Source: Lithodes maja
Lineage: Eukaryota; Arthropoda; Malacostraca; Decapoda; Lithodidae
Length of the DNA stretch: 64,000 bases
Direction of reading: 5' to 3'
Assembly: GCA_037953745.1 (NCBI GenBank)
Contig: JBAKBP010007622.1
Span: 34,102 to 98,101 of the forward strand
Under the pieces are notes generated by a model. That model was not told the DNA's origin, did no database searches, and worked only from the letters and a program-made list of their open reading frames with translations. Positions 9,525 through 20,100 of the stretch are shown piece by piece. The stretch's first letter is position 1. Each line of letters begins with the position of its first letter. The position numbers and the translations under genes are program-made.

Positions 9525-9881
9525 CTGGTGGGGCAGAACAGACTGTTATGTTGTGTGGAAATAGGGTTATAGAGGGTGGTGAAGGTATTATGGTATAAGC
9601 CTTTACAACAGTACCTCGTATCTACTTTTTAAAGAGTTTTGAGAGTACAAAGGAGTACAAAGTACAAAGGAGTACAAAGGAAATCAAGCAACAACAGATC
9701 CAGTGACCCTTCTAGGTTGCTGGTCCTCCAAAACACTGAGGATCAAGTGTCCAAACAGTGGTTTAGAGTGGGTAAGGGAACATTGGAAAGGGAATTACTG
9801 CCCTGGAACTAATGTCCGTGGCAGGATTAGGAAGTTAGTAGGGGACAGATGGGTTAGTAACTGAGGGGGGATAAAATAAAG

Positions 9882-11780
9882 TTATTCATTTACAAACGCA
9901 GTCAGTCGCGGGTTTGATGCGAGATATTTGTCTAGGCGGAGTTTAAATGAATCAACGGTGATGCAGTCTATAACGTTTCGGGGAAGCCCATTCCACAAGT
10001 TGACAACTCGATTGAAGAAGAAATTCTTAGATTCGTGCGAGTTAAAAGATTTACCAATAATTTTGCAACCGTTTCCCCGCGTGTAATTAGATTGGTCGAT
10101 AGTGAAGTACTTACTACAGTTCATATTGTCGATGCCTTTGATGATTTTGAACACTTGAATTAAGTCGCCTCTTAATCTGCGCTGGGTTAAAGGAAATAGA
10201 TTTAATTCTCTAAGACGCTCTTCGTATGGTTTGTTCTTTAGGCTAGGTATCATTTTGGTAACTTTACGTTGAACTCGTTCTAGCTTGTTTATATCTTTTT
10301 GGTAATAAGGGCACCAGGATTGAACGCAGTATTCCAGAAGAGGGCGGACTAAGGAATTGTAAAGGGTTAGGATAACTTCTTTGGATTTATGCTCAAATGA
10401 CCTGCCTATAAAGCCAATTATTTTGTTTGCCTTCTTAACAACTTCTGAACATTGTTGACTCGGTTTTAGGTTACTCGATATTGTTACTCCCAGATCGGTT
10501 TCTCTGTTTACATTCTTAAGATGAGTGCCATTCATCGAATAGTTTGCTTTCTCATTTAGGTATCCGATATGTAGTACTTTACATTTATCCGCATTGAAAC
10601 TCATTTGCCAAATTTGGGCCCAACATGACAATTTATCTAGATTGTGTTGCATATCGTCAACTTGTTCTTTTGAGAGTACGCTATTTGCAATTTTTGTATC
10701 GTCAGCAAATTTTGAGATTGTACAGGTGAGACCCTCATCTATGTCGTTGATGTAAATTAGAAAGAGAATTGGTCCTAGTACCGATCCCTGGGGTACCCCG
10801 CTACTTACATTGGTCCATTTTGATGCCTTACCGTTTATGACTACTCTTTGCTTTCTGTCGCTGAGCCAATTTTCTATCCATTTCAACACACCGTCTTGTA
10901 TTCCATGCGCTTTTAGTTTTAGCAGTAAACGTTTGTGGGGAACTTTGTCAAAGGCCTTTTGAAAATCAAGGTATATAATATCTACAGCTTTACTCTCATC
11001 GTAGAGGTTGAGGATATCGTGGAAGAAGTCTAAGAGGTTTGTTAAACAGGAACGTTTTTTACGAAAGCCGTGTTGAGTATCTTTAATTATGTTATTTTCC
11101 TCTAAGTGATTTACGAGTCTGTCTCTTATGACCGTTTCTAGCATTTTACATACAACTGAGGTTAAGCTAATTGGACGATAGTTACTGGATAGGGATTTGC
11201 TGCCTTTTTTGAATATCGGTGTTACGTTGGCTAGCTTCCACTGATCGGGCATAGTTCCAGACTGCAAGGATTTATTGAATAGTAATGTCAGTGGTTTAGA
11301 GAGCTCATCCTTAGCTTCCTTTAGAACTCTAGGCGAGATTGTATCAGGTCCAGGCATTTTATTTACCTTGAGTTTATCTAAACAATTCAATACTTCTCTC
11401 TCTGTAACGGTGATATTGCTTAAAACATCTGAATTATCAATCTGAATCGGCGATGGTGTAGGGATATCACTGAGGTCTTCTGTTGTAAAAACTGATGCAA
11501 AGAAGGTATTGAGGGCATTACTCATTTGTTCTTCGTCTTTGGTGTATTCTCCATTTTCATCGACTAACGGTCCAACAGTTGAAGTAACTACTTTTTTCTT
11601 TCTGATATAACTATAGAATTCTTTCGGGTTTGTTTTACTTTGATTCGCAATATGTAACTCTAAGGTCTTTTTACTTTGCTTAATTAACTTTTTGGCTTTG
11701 CGTCGTAGCTCTACAAATTTCAGCCGTTCTTCGTCATTTTGTGAGGATTTTAATCTATCATTAGCAAATTTTTTTAGCAA
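9882..11780 (-). CDS. LINE ORF2, reverse transcriptase part
   Basis: A 632-codon frame. The first third is the linker between endonuclease and RT (PKEFYSYIRKKK, then a VGPLVDENGEY stretch). The RT core shows MPGPDTISPRVLKEA, WKLANVTPIFKKGS, NYRPISLTSVVCKMLE, the AFDKVPHKRLL palm motif, SGVPQGSVLGPILFLIYIND and the catalytic FADDTKIAN. The end, FKLRLDKYLASNPRLTAFVNE minus its last residue, is the usual CR1 closing motif. The upstream endonuclease lies in another frame: the A7 run around 11775 is one base short of keeping the linker open. The frame therefore probably begins in ORF2's middle and its first Met is not a genuine start. Confidence 0.9.
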   Translation of the reverse strand: MLKKFANDRLKSSQNDEERLKFVELRRKAKKLIKQSKKTLELHIANQSKTNPKEFYSYIRKKKVVTSTVGPLVDENGEYTKDEEQMSNALNTFFASVFTTEDLSDIPTPSPIQIDNSDVLSNITVTEREVLNCLDKLKVNKMPGPDTISPRVLKEAKDELSKPLTLLFNKSLQSGTMPDQWKLANVTPIFKKGSKSLSSNYRPISLTSVVCKMLETVIRDRLVNHLEENNIIKDTQHGFRKKRSCLTNLLDFFHDILNLYDESKAVDIIYLDFQKAFDKVPHKRLLLKLKAHGIQDGVLKWIENWLSDRKQRVVINGKASKWTNVSSGVPQGSVLGPILFLIYINDIDEGLTCTISKFADDTKIANSVLSKEQVDDMQHNLDKLSCWAQIWQMSFNADKCKVLHIGYLNEKANYSMNGTHLKNVNRETDLGVTISSNLKPSQQCSEVVKKANKIIGFIGRSFEHKSKEVILTLYNSLVRPLLEYCVQSWCPYYQKDINKLERVQRKVTKMIPSLKNKPYEERLRELNLFPLTQRRLRGDLIQVFKIIKGIDNMNCSKYFTIDQSNYTRGNGCKIIGKSFNSHESKNFFFNRVVNLWNGLPRNVIDCITVDSFKLRLDKYLASNPRLTAFVNE

Positions 11781-11824
11781 GCAGGCAGTTTGAAATATCT
11801 TTATTCCACCATTTGGGCTTATTA

Positions 11825-12763
11825 TTATGGCCTGGACGCCGAGTTTTCGATGGTATGCAGTCTTGCACTGCTTTTAGGTAAGTGGCTTCGAATAACTTCC
11901 CAAGATGTATTTATGTCGTTATTGTGAATTAAAAAGCTCCAGTCAGTTTCTTTAAACATAGCTCTAAGTTTAGGAAAGTTTGCTTTCTTGAAATTAGGGA
12001 CTTTTTCGATGCTACTATTTGGTTCGTTACTAGTAAAGTTTAAAGTGAAAGTTATCGTATGATGGTCGCTGTTACTGAATTCATCACCAACATTCAAATT
12101 CTCTATTAATTCTTCTTTTGTTGCAAGTACAATGTCAAGAACGTTATTACCACGGGTCGGCGTTCCAACAAATTGATAAAGCGAACTCTCTTGCAAGTTC
12201 GTATACAAGTCATGTCCGGAGTGTGAAGTAAGAGTATCGCCCCACTTGGTCACAGGTAAATTAAAGTCACCAAAAATTACGGTATCTTGTGAGTTACTTA
12301 CATCTGCAATTTGTTCGTAAATTTCTCGGTCAGTTTGCACTGATTGAGCTGGAGGTCTGTATATTAATGCAAGTATTATTTTGGTACCTTTATTATTCTT
12401 TATTAGCACAAAAGATGCGTCGACGTTCACAATTTGAGGTTTTGACAAGAGGGTAGGGTTAAGACTTTCTTTGATATAAAGTAAAACGCCACCTCCATTT
12501 CGATTTATTCGGCTTTTCTCAAACATTACATAACCGGGAAGTGAATACTCTGCTAAAAAGTCTCTATCTTCTGTATTGAGCCAAGATTCTGTTATGCCAA
12601 TCACATCATAATTTTCTGTAAACACTAGCTCCTCTAAATCTGAAAATTTATTGCGTATGCTACGAGCGTTTGCATAGAAAACCTTTAAATTTTTTATTTT
12701 AGAACTCACGGAACGCGCTTTAATAATATTTTTGGTTCTTGTCGGATCTACATTTATGTTCAT
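11825..12763 (-). CDS. LINE ORF2, apurinic/apyrimidinic-like endonuclease part
   Basis: A 312-codon frame starting at an ATG. It shows the exonuclease-endonuclease-phosphatase fold: YANARSIRNKFSDLEELV, VIGITESWLN, GGVLLYIK, ALIYRPP, the GDFNLPVTKW motif and SDHHTITFTL. This nuclease nicks the target DNA for target-primed reverse transcription. It ends in a short out-of-frame tail (HTIENSASRP) caused by an extra A in the AAAA run near 11877. The downstream protein continues in a second frame and then the RT frame, so two opposite single-base indels separate it from the RT. Confidence 0.9.
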   Translation of the reverse strand: MNINVDPTRTKNIIKARSVSSKIKNLKVFYANARSIRNKFSDLEELVFTENYDVIGITESWLNTEDRDFLAEYSLPGYVMFEKSRINRNGGGVLLYIKESLNPTLLSKPQIVNVDASFVLIKNNKGTKIILALIYRPPAQSVQTDREIYEQIADVSNSQDTVIFGDFNLPVTKWGDTLTSHSGHDLYTNLQESSLYQFVGTPTRGNNVLDIVLATKEELIENLNVGDEFSNSDHHTITFTLNFTSNEPNSSIEKVPNFKKANFPKLRAMFKETDWSFLIHNNDINTSWEVIRSHLPKSSARLHTIENSASRP

Positions 12764-12846
12764 GGCTGTCCTCGGTCCTCGCTGTCTCCGGTCCTTATCG
12801 CTGGTGGTCCTCGGTTGCCTCTGTGTTTTTCTTGGCGTTGGATGAT

Positions 12847-13962
12847 TTATGTCACTGCTGCTTCTTCTCGGATGGCGTTTTTTGATCCATGGCTGCGGAC
12901 TGCTTCGTGTAGGAGACGACCCATGCGTGCTGAACCCACAGGGTTTAGATGAGTGCCATCCTTGCGGAACAGAGTAGGCTGGTTGTAGAAGTTGTCCCAG
13001 AGGTTGATGAATTCAACTTCTTCCCTCAGACACAAATGTTTTAGTCGGCTATTTGTGCTGAAGGCCTTGTCGTAGAATTTGTCAGGTGCGTCGATCTTGG
13101 GGAGAATGCCTGAGATGATGATATTCCTTGACTTGTTTTTGTAGTGCTGGATCATCTTGCGATATTTCTCCATCAACTCTTCGGATCTGGTGCGCATGAC
13201 GTCATTTGAACCAGCATGGATGACAAAAAGGGTATTTTCATTTGCATCCTTTGTGGTATCTTCGAAGGCTTCCACAATGTCGTCCAGTCCAGCTCCTGGG
13301 ATGCAAAATCTTTTTCGTTGAATTGGGACTCTGTCGCAGAACTCTTCGACCTGTCCTCGTAGGATGGAATCCCCAACGAGCCTGGTCTCTTCTGGTTCGT
13401 CTTCCATCTCTACCAATATCTCAAATCTGTTTGACATTGTGACTGGTAGATGAGACCTTTTCTGCGTTGGCCGTGCACCGTTCCTCACTGGTGTAAATCC
13501 GGAAACCTGTGGTGGCGGGACTCTACGTACAGGTCGGGGAGAGGAGTGGTTAGAACGGGGGCGAGGGGTTGGTACTGTTCGTGCTAGCAGGCTTCTTGCA
13601 CGAGGAGTGGGGGAGAGACTAAGGTGAACAGGGCGGCTGTCCTGGTTTGATGTCGGCTCAGGTTCGTCAGAATCATCTGCTGCAGTGTCTACTGCAGGTG
13701 TTGGATTGTTGGCAGATGACGTTGGGGCGGTGGTGGATGCTGGAGTTGAAACAATTTGCGTTAGTGATACTCCAACGTTGAGTGTTACAAACTCTTGGAG
13801 TGATTCCAGCTTCCTGGTGAGGGCGTTGATCTTGTTGAGGGCTTCATCCAATTTTGCTGTCAAATCCTCTCGTTGCTGGCAGAGTCGGCAGACTTGTGGA
13901 TCGGCAGGAGCAAACATGGAAGCACCAAACCTACCGGCGCAGTTCGTACAGGCACGAGGCAT
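12847..13962 (-). CDS. LINE ORF1 with zinc-finger, coiled-coil and SGNH hydrolase domains
   Basis: I chose the ATG at 13962 (MPRACTNCAGRF); an in-frame GTG lies four codons upstream. Residues about 4-35 hold two CXXC pairs (CTNC, CRLC), a small zinc-binding module. A leucine/lysine-rich coiled coil follows (about 35-65), then a Pro/Ser/Thr-rich linker. From about 200 to 350 there is an SGNH/GDSL-type esterase fold: VGDSILRG, HAGSNDVM and DGTHLNPVG, containing the catalytic Ser, the Asn, and the Asp-His pair. CR1-like elements commonly carry an esterase in ORF1; its role is thought to be membrane or RNP related. Intact with no internal stop. Confidence 0.88.
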   Translation of the reverse strand: MPRACTNCAGRFGASMFAPADPQVCRLCQQREDLTAKLDEALNKINALTRKLESLQEFVTLNVGVSLTQIVSTPASTTAPTSSANNPTPAVDTAADDSDEPEPTSNQDSRPVHLSLSPTPRARSLLARTVPTPRPRSNHSSPRPVRRVPPPQVSGFTPVRNGARPTQKRSHLPVTMSNRFEILVEMEDEPEETRLVGDSILRGQVEEFCDRVPIQRKRFCIPGAGLDDIVEAFEDTTKDANENTLFVIHAGSNDVMRTRSEELMEKYRKMIQHYKNKSRNIIISGILPKIDAPDKFYDKAFSTNSRLKHLCLREEVEFINLWDNFYNQPTLFRKDGTHLNPVGSARMGRLLHEAVRSHGSKNAIREEAAVT

Positions 13963-14049
13963 GGTGACTATCACTTTCTTCAGTTCACTTCACTCACTTA
14001 AAAACACTTAACTCACTTTAAAAACACTAAACTCACTTTAAAAACACTT

Positions 14050-14800
14050 CACTCCCTTCAGGTCGCTTCACTTACTTAAATAGGCCTAACCGAAAACAAA
14101 AATGTTGAAATACACACAAATAGGTTATCAGCGGTGATAGCCTAACCAAAAATTAAAACAAAACAAAATTAAATTTGAATATGCAGTGATAGCCGAACCG
14201 AAAACAATTTTATGTTTATTTAAACAGAAATAGGCCACCAGGGGTTATAGCCTATCCTAACCGAAAACAAAAATTATGAACTACCGGTAGGCAGAAATAG
14301 GCCACCAGCGGTGATAGCTTAACTGAAAATTTAAAAATTGAAGTACGCAGAAATAGGCCACCAGGGATGATAGCCTAGACTAACCGAAAACAAAAATAAC
14401 CGAAAACAAAAATTATGAAATACCGGTACGCAGAAATAGGCCACCAGCGGTGATAGCCTAGACTAACCGAAAACAAAAATTATGAAATACTGGTACGCAG
14501 AAATAGGCCACCAGCGGTGATAGCCTAACTGAAAATTTAAAAATTGAAGTACGCAGAAATAGGCCACCAGGGATGATAGCCTAGACTAACCGAAAACAAA
14601 AATTATGAAATACCGGTACGCAGAAATAGGCCACCAGCGGTGATAGCCTAACTGAAAATTTAAAAATTGAAGTACCGTACGCAGAAATAGGCCACCAGGG
14701 ATGATAGCCTAGACTAACCTAAAACAAAAATAACCAAAAACAAAAAAGTATGAAATATGCAGAAGTAGGCTACCAGGGGTGATAACCTAACTAAAAAAGC
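14050..14800. repeat. Tandem repeat leader of the CR1-like LINE
   Basis: About ten degenerate units of 55-120 bp built from AATAGGCCACCAGCGGTGAT, AGCCTAACTGAAAATTTAAA and AACCGAAAACAAAAATTATG. They lie immediately upstream (minus-strand sense) of ORF1. The position is that of a 5' UTR or promoter monomer array. A (TA)n run follows at 14813. Confidence 0.75.
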
Positions 14801-14829
14801 AAAACAAATATATATATATATATATATAA

Positions 14830-15500
14830 TAGAATATGTAACTAAATATACAATTCACCAAATAGAGATTATATAAAAATAAAGTGTAACTGCACACAAG
14901 GGGTTAATATACTGTATCAACAGATGGCGCTGGTGTCACTGTAGGCTAGTCAAGCAGGATTATATTTAGATAAACAAAGTTATCAGTCAAAGGTTACTAC
15001 AGTACAAGATCATGCAAGCAACAACTAAAATTACAGATATATATAGCTACAGTAGGATACTGAATACGATAACTACTAGAGTTAATAAGAAAATACAAAG
15101 CTAGGTCGATTAGAGGTGCGCGTGCGTCGTCTGCTACAAGCTAGGATAACAAATGTAAACAACAATGTTTATCAGTCAGAAAAGCAATAAAATAACATGC
15201 ACGGCAACTACAGAACTATGTGGAGGTTAAACAAGCACTTAACTACTGTTCATGCAATGAATAAAGGAAATTGGGATATGAAATACTCAAATTATGATCG
15301 AGTTTTCTCAGTGGCGATGCGGAGCTGTTGGCGATGCTAAAGCCGGCGGGTGAAGCGGAGAGGGAAGAAGGAGCGTTGAAGAGAGAGGAAGCTGTTGGAG
15401 TGGCTTTGTTGTGTATGTTGATAGTCTGTATACATCGTCGAGGTATCCCCTGACTGGTTGCAAGCATGTGAAACAGGCTAGGACGTACTACCTCACCCAC
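14830..15500. other. AT-rich intron spacer, no gene seen
   Basis: No domain or repeat is recognised between the LINE leader and the SINE at about 15500. Small frames here have no supporting features. Confidence 0.5.
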
Positions 15501-15504
15501 TATA

Positions 15505-15600
15505 TATGTCCGCCTTGGCTGGGATTGAACCTAGGTCAAGCAGATTCATACGTGATTGTGCTATCCACTCAGCCGCCGCGTCTCTCAGGATTAATGCGAT
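15505..15600 (-). repeat. tRNA-derived SINE head
   Basis: The minus strand reads GCGGCGGCTGAGTGGATAGC (box A-like) and, 34 nt on, CCTAGGTTCAATCCCAGCC (box B-like). It lacks a tRNA's paired acceptor ends, so it is a SINE and not a tRNA gene. Confidence 0.6.
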
Positions 15601-15689
15601 ATAGAGGGCGGAGAAATGGGAATATAGAGGTTAGAAATGTGGAGATGTAGAAGGTGTATACATTTGGGATATACAAAGTAAGAAAAGAG

Positions 15690-15795
15690 GGATGTAGAGC
15701 GAAAGGTGACCTAGTTCTCCCTTCTAGCCATCTTATGTCCTGCCTCACTGGAGACCCTAGCACCCTCACCCCACGCAGCACTACGGTGCTGCTCA
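15690..15795 (-). pseudogene. Decayed copy of Rab exon 9343-9524
   Basis: The minus strand GTCTCCAGTGAGGCAGGACA-TAAGATGGCTAG aligns to GTGTCCAATGAGGCGGGACA-CAAGCTGGCCAG of the exon. The translation begins GVSSEAGHKMAR but then has an added codon and a TAG. The segment corresponding to NKTDL is deleted. It abuts the start of the minisatellite. Confidence 0.65.
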
Positions 15796-16545
15796 CACCA
15801 AGGCCCCATCCACCCACTCACACCAATGCCCCATCCACACACTCACCAATGCCCCATCCACACACTCACACCAATGCCCCATCCACACACTCACACCAAT
15901 GCCCCATCCACTCACTCACATGAATGCCCCACCCACCCCTCACATCAATGACCCACCCACCCACTCACATCAATGTCCCACTCATACCAATGCCCAGCCA
16001 CCCATTCACATCAATGCCCCCCCCCACCCACTCACATCAATGCGCCACCCACCCACTCACATCTATGCCCCACCCACCCACTCACATCAAGGCCCCACCC
16101 ACCCACTCACATCAATGACCCACCCACCCACTCACATCAATGACCCACCCACCCACTCACATCAATGCCCCACCCTACCCACCCACTCACATCAATTCCC
16201 CACCCACCCACTCACATCAATGTCCAACCCACCCACTCATACCGATGCCCCACCCACCCACTCACATCAATGCCTCACCCAGCCACTCACACCAATACCT
16301 CACCCACCACTCACATCAATGCCCCAGCCACTCACATCAATACCACAGCCACTACATCAATATCACACCCATTCACACTGATGCCACACCCACTCACATC
16401 AATGGCCACCCACTCACATCAATATCACACCCACTCACAACGATGCCACACCCACCCACCCACCCACATCAATACCCCACCCACTCACATCAATATCACA
16501 TCCACTCACACCAATGCCCCACCCACCCACTCACATCAATGCTCT
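15796..16545. repeat. Minisatellite whose unit copies an exon-intron junction
   Basis: About 30 units of 19-25 bp, on the plus strand CCCACCCACTCACATCAATG. On the minus strand the unit reads CATTGAT-GTGAGTGGGTGGG, identical to the 3' end of the Rab exon at 16535 and its 5' splice site. The array begins at the true exon end and extends downstream of it in transcription direction. Unit length varies by loss of CCCA. Confidence 0.9.
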
Positions 16546-16659
16546 GGACCCACTGCCGTACGTTGAGGTAGGACCGCTCGCTGGTGACGTCATACAACAA
16601 CAACACTCCGTCAGCTCGCCGGAAGTAAGTCTTGGTGATGGACCGGAACCTCTCCTGAC
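16535..16659 (-). CDS. RASEF-like large Rab GTPase, exon with DTAG|Q switch II region
   Basis: A 125-nt exon from acceptor ATCATCACAG to donor ATTGAT|gtgagt. The two leading bases complete the Gly codon left by exon 32688-32759. It encodes QERFRSITKTYFRRADGVLL, then LYDVTSERSYLNVRQWVQSID. QERFRSI is Rab switch II with the conserved Gln, and YFRRADGVLLLYDVT is beta4 and alpha3. The wording (YFR.ADGVLLLYDVT....S.LN.R.WV) is closest, from family knowledge, to RASEF/CRACR2A proteins rather than small Rabs. The donor is repeated about 30 times downstream. Confidence 0.92.
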
Positions 16660-16734
16660 CTGTGATGATAGGGTAGAATCTCTTAACCCTTTCAAGATTA
16701 TGATGCATTTTGACAGTCTATTCTGGCTAAATAA

Positions 16735-16875
16735 TCTAAGTAATTAATTTCACTCCCAACACCAAACACCTCCCAATGAAATTAATGAAAGCATGTGATC
16801 TTCCTGGGATTCGAACCAGGGATACCACGTACAGATCTTAAACATTCTAATCATTACACACCAAGACAGTTAAAG
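16735..16875 (-). repeat. tRNA-derived SINE with conserved 3' tail
   Basis: Minus strand: TTGGTGTGTAATGATTAGAA (box A region), CCCTGGTTCGAATCCCAGG (box B and T-arm), then CATTAATTTCATTGGGAGGT-GTTTGGTGTTGGGAGTGAAA as a tail. The same tail occurs at 42250-42310. Confidence 0.75.
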
Positions 16876-16901
16876 GTTAAGTACATGATTGTATGCAGTT
16901 T

Positions 16902-16971
16902 AACCCATTCAGTACCGGTGACGTCCTTTTCATCATATTAATTGAGATAATTTGCAGCCTTTTATGGTTAG
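16902..16971. repeat. Left half of a family A MITE split by an LTR element
   Basis: TTAACCCATTCAGTACCGGT-GACGTCCTTTTCAT. The matching right half is at 22581-22666, so the element at 16967-22585 was inserted into this MITE. Confidence 0.85.
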
Positions 16972-17193
16972 TATAATAAAGATGAATGGAGATATAACAC
17001 CAGTACTCTTCAATCCTTTATTGGCTAGGGTTGAGTACAGGAGCGCCGAGACGCTAGTTGGTTCTGTGAGAGTCTGGTGTGAACTCAAGGACTTGCTGCC
17101 TCCACAGGCCTGGGTGCCAGAGGCGCCCGCAAGTCTAAAGTGTCTGTGGTGCATATGGTGTTGGACAATAGTGGTGTATACATTATTATTATA
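16972..17193 (-). repeat. 3' LTR of the Ty3/gypsy element
   Basis: The minus strand starts TATAATAATAATGTATACAC and ends CATTCATCTTTATTATA. It contains an AATAAA (CCAATAAAGG). The gag-pol stop codon (17189-17191) lies within it. Confidence 0.93.
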
Positions 17194-20100
17194 TCTCCCC
17201 CCCCCTATTGGCGTCCGACGAGGCGATGGTGGAGTCGGGCGGTGTAGGTTGAGTGGGAGGGCGGTAGACGAAGCTGTCGTAGGAAGCGGCGGTTGCGGGC
17301 GTGGCTCGCCCCGACCCATCCACCCGGATGGTATACTGGCGGTGTGGATGCACCTCCACTACAGTGCCAGTCTTGTTCCACCGTGTTGGGTTGTTGCCCC
17401 CCTGGTTCTGGACGGAGACCCGGTCACCGACGTGGAGTGGTGATAAAGGCCGGGCTGAAGCATTATAGTATGTGGCTAGGGCAGCGTTACGGTGAAAAAG
17501 GGCTGCCTCACGAGCTTCGGCCGAGAGAAGCCAGTGGGGGTGGAGGTGGAGAAGTGCAGGATTGCAGGGGACGTGGTCCCGTAGGGTCCTGCCGAAGAGA
17601 AGTTGAGCTGGTGACTTGTCAATGGTCGAGAGGGGTGTGTTCCTGTATTGGAGGAGGGCGCGGGCTGCGGCGTTGTTGTCTAGAGAGCCAGTGGGGGATG
17701 TACAGTCCGCGATGATGCGGCGGGCTGCTTTAACAGCCAGCTCGGCGCGGCCATTAGACTGAGGGTAGAACGCAGAGCTGACCCGTTGTGACACACCCCA
17801 ATGTGCCAGGAATTCTTGGAAGTCCCCGGCTGTGAACTGGGGCCCACCATCGCTCGCCAGTACCCGGGGTGCTCCGTAGTGGGTGAAGAGGGTACGGCAC
17901 GCCGAGATGAGGTGGTGAGCATCACATTTACCTGGTGGCAGGTAGAAGATGTGGATATTGCTGGAGAAGCGATCGACGTAGACCAGGTAGTGTTTGCCCT
18001 GGTGCTGAAAAAAATCGGCGGCTACCTGGTCGTATGGCCATTGGGGTGGGTCAGATGACATGAGTGGCTCTTTCGGCTGGGACGGGGCGTGGGCGCGGCA
18101 GTAGTGGCAGGTATCCAGGCAGTTGCGTAGGGCCTTGTCAATACCTGGCCAGTAAACACTCGCACGTGCACGGGCCTTCATGCCAGTCATACCCTGATGA
18201 GCTGAGTGAAGGGCCTCGAGAACTCTGGACCGAAGATGATGGGGGATGACTGGTCGTTGATCCATGAGGGCTACCCCGTCGACGGAAGTGAGGCGGTCTC
18301 TAACACCCCAGAACTGTCGTAGTTGTGGGGCGGTCGCCTCTCTGGAGTCCGGGAAGCCCTCGGGGATGGTCTGAAGAAGGGAGGTATACTCGCTGTCTTG
18401 TTGGCCGGCAGATTTAAGGTCAGACCATGATACAACTGGGTCAGGTATGGCGGCGAGCATGGTGAGGGAGGCCAAGGCAACTGAGTGGATATCGAGCTCA
18501 CTGGCGGCCGCACTATGCACATCATGGGCGTCCGCGGAGGGCCTGGTCGGGTAGCGGGAGACAGCGTCAGGGCCGCGGTGCCATTTGCCAGGCGTATGTT
18601 GAATGATGAACTGGTATCGTAGGGTACGTTCCTTAATTTTGAACAGGCGAGGGTTTGGTATGTTGTCAAGGGACCGGTCGTTAAGGATGTGCAGTAGAGG
18701 TCTGTGATCCACGACGACGACGAGGTCAGGGCAGCCCAGGACAAACATTCTGCATCTGTCAAGGGCGTCAGCCACTGCTAAAGCCTCGCCTTCGACGGGT
18801 GCGTAGTGGGACTCCGCAGGTGTGGTAAAACGGGAGCCGGCGAAGATAAGTTTCCAACCGACCTTGCAACAGGTGGGGGCAGATGCGGTGGGGCAGGAAC
18901 AATGTTGTTGGAGTAGGAGGAAGCCAAGGCCGGTTTTGCTCCAGTCTGTGGCGAGGCACGTGGGTCTGCCGATCTCGAAGGAGCAGACCCCTTCCTCAAC
19001 CAGGTGTGTGATGTGGTCCTTAGATGTGGCAAAGGTACGGTCGAGTGCCTCATCCCAGTGGAAGGGGGTTTTGGACTGCACAAGTTCCCGGAAGGGCGCC
19101 ATTTCCGGTTTGATGCTGAAGGCCCAGGCGACCTGTTCAACGAGACCAAACCACGACCGGGCTCCCGTGATGTCTGTGGGCGTGGGAAAGTCACGGATGG
19201 CCTTAATCATGGACGTGCATGGCTTAATTCCAGTGTCTGTGATGGTGAGTCCGGCAAAGTCAACTGAAGGGGCGGCGAAGGTAAACTTGTCAGGGTTGAA
19301 AGTGACACCGTTGGTTGCACAGAGGGCCAGGTAATCAAAAGTGTGCCAAAATGCCTCCTCGACTGAAGAGTCCCACAAAAGGGAGTCGTCGACACACTTC
19401 ACCTTACGAGGGACAGCCTGTATGATTGCGTCGAAGCGTCGGGTATAGGCGTCGCCAGCTGCCAAGTAGCCTTGAGGGGCCCTGATATACCTGTAACGCC
19501 CAAATTCTGTGATAAAAGTTGTAGCCTCCCTGCTGGATTCGTCGAGTAGAACAGCATGGTATCCATTCCAGGCGTCTAGGACCGTCTTACGAGTGCCTGC
19601 AGGGATGGATTGGGCCAAGTTGAATGGGCTCGGGGTGTGATGTGTCTCCCGAAGGCAGGCGTGGTTGAGTGCCTGCAGGTCAACTGTACGGCGGGGTTGT
19701 CCAGTTTTCTTGGCGACCACCACCATCCTAGAACACCAGGTAGTAGGGGTACCGATGGGGACAGGCTCAATAATGCCCAGTGCGACATCCCTGTCGAGAT
19801 CTGCTTTGACCTGGGCCTTCCAATGATGTGGTATAGGGGCAGGGGTGTGCACGGCACGTGGAGATGTGCCAGGCTTGATGTGGATGTGCATAGGAGGGCC
19901 AGACATCGTGGGGAGTGGGCCGCTGGTGGTGTTAAATGCTGAAGATGCAAACTGTGACAAGAACCAGTCACGAAGGTCAGACAGGTGCAGGTCGTTAGGT
20001 GGGAAGGGGAGGGAAGTAGGCCGGTGTGGTGGAGGGGTCCTGGTCAAGGTGGGTGGTGGTTGGGCTGTGTGGGCGGCCATGCAGGGGGTAGGTGTGGGGA

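Larger units (their letters stand above)
9637..14800 (-). mobile_element. CR1-like LINE, near full length
   Basis: A non-LTR retrotransposon inserted in the 7-kb Rab intron in the same (minus) orientation as the gene. From 5' to 3' it has a tandem-repeat leader (14050-14800), ORF1 (12847-13962), ORF2 endonuclease (11825-12763), ORF2 RT (9882-11780), a short 3' UTR, and an end in TACTCCTTTG-type short repeats (about 9637-9680). CR1 elements typically end in short direct repeats rather than poly(A), which fits. The 5' boundary is approximate, and I did not find a target duplication. Relics of related elements lie at 228-300 and 47304-47382. Confidence 0.85.

Noticed and set aside
15654..16571. 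Pro/His/Thr-rich frames of up to 160 codons
   Set aside because: They are translations of the donor-site minisatellite in three frames of the strand opposite to the Rab exon.
16798..16870. tRNA gene suggested by GGTTCGAATCCCAGG
   Set aside because: No matching acceptor stem or anticodon arm; the shared 3' tail with the copy at 42210 shows that it is a SINE.
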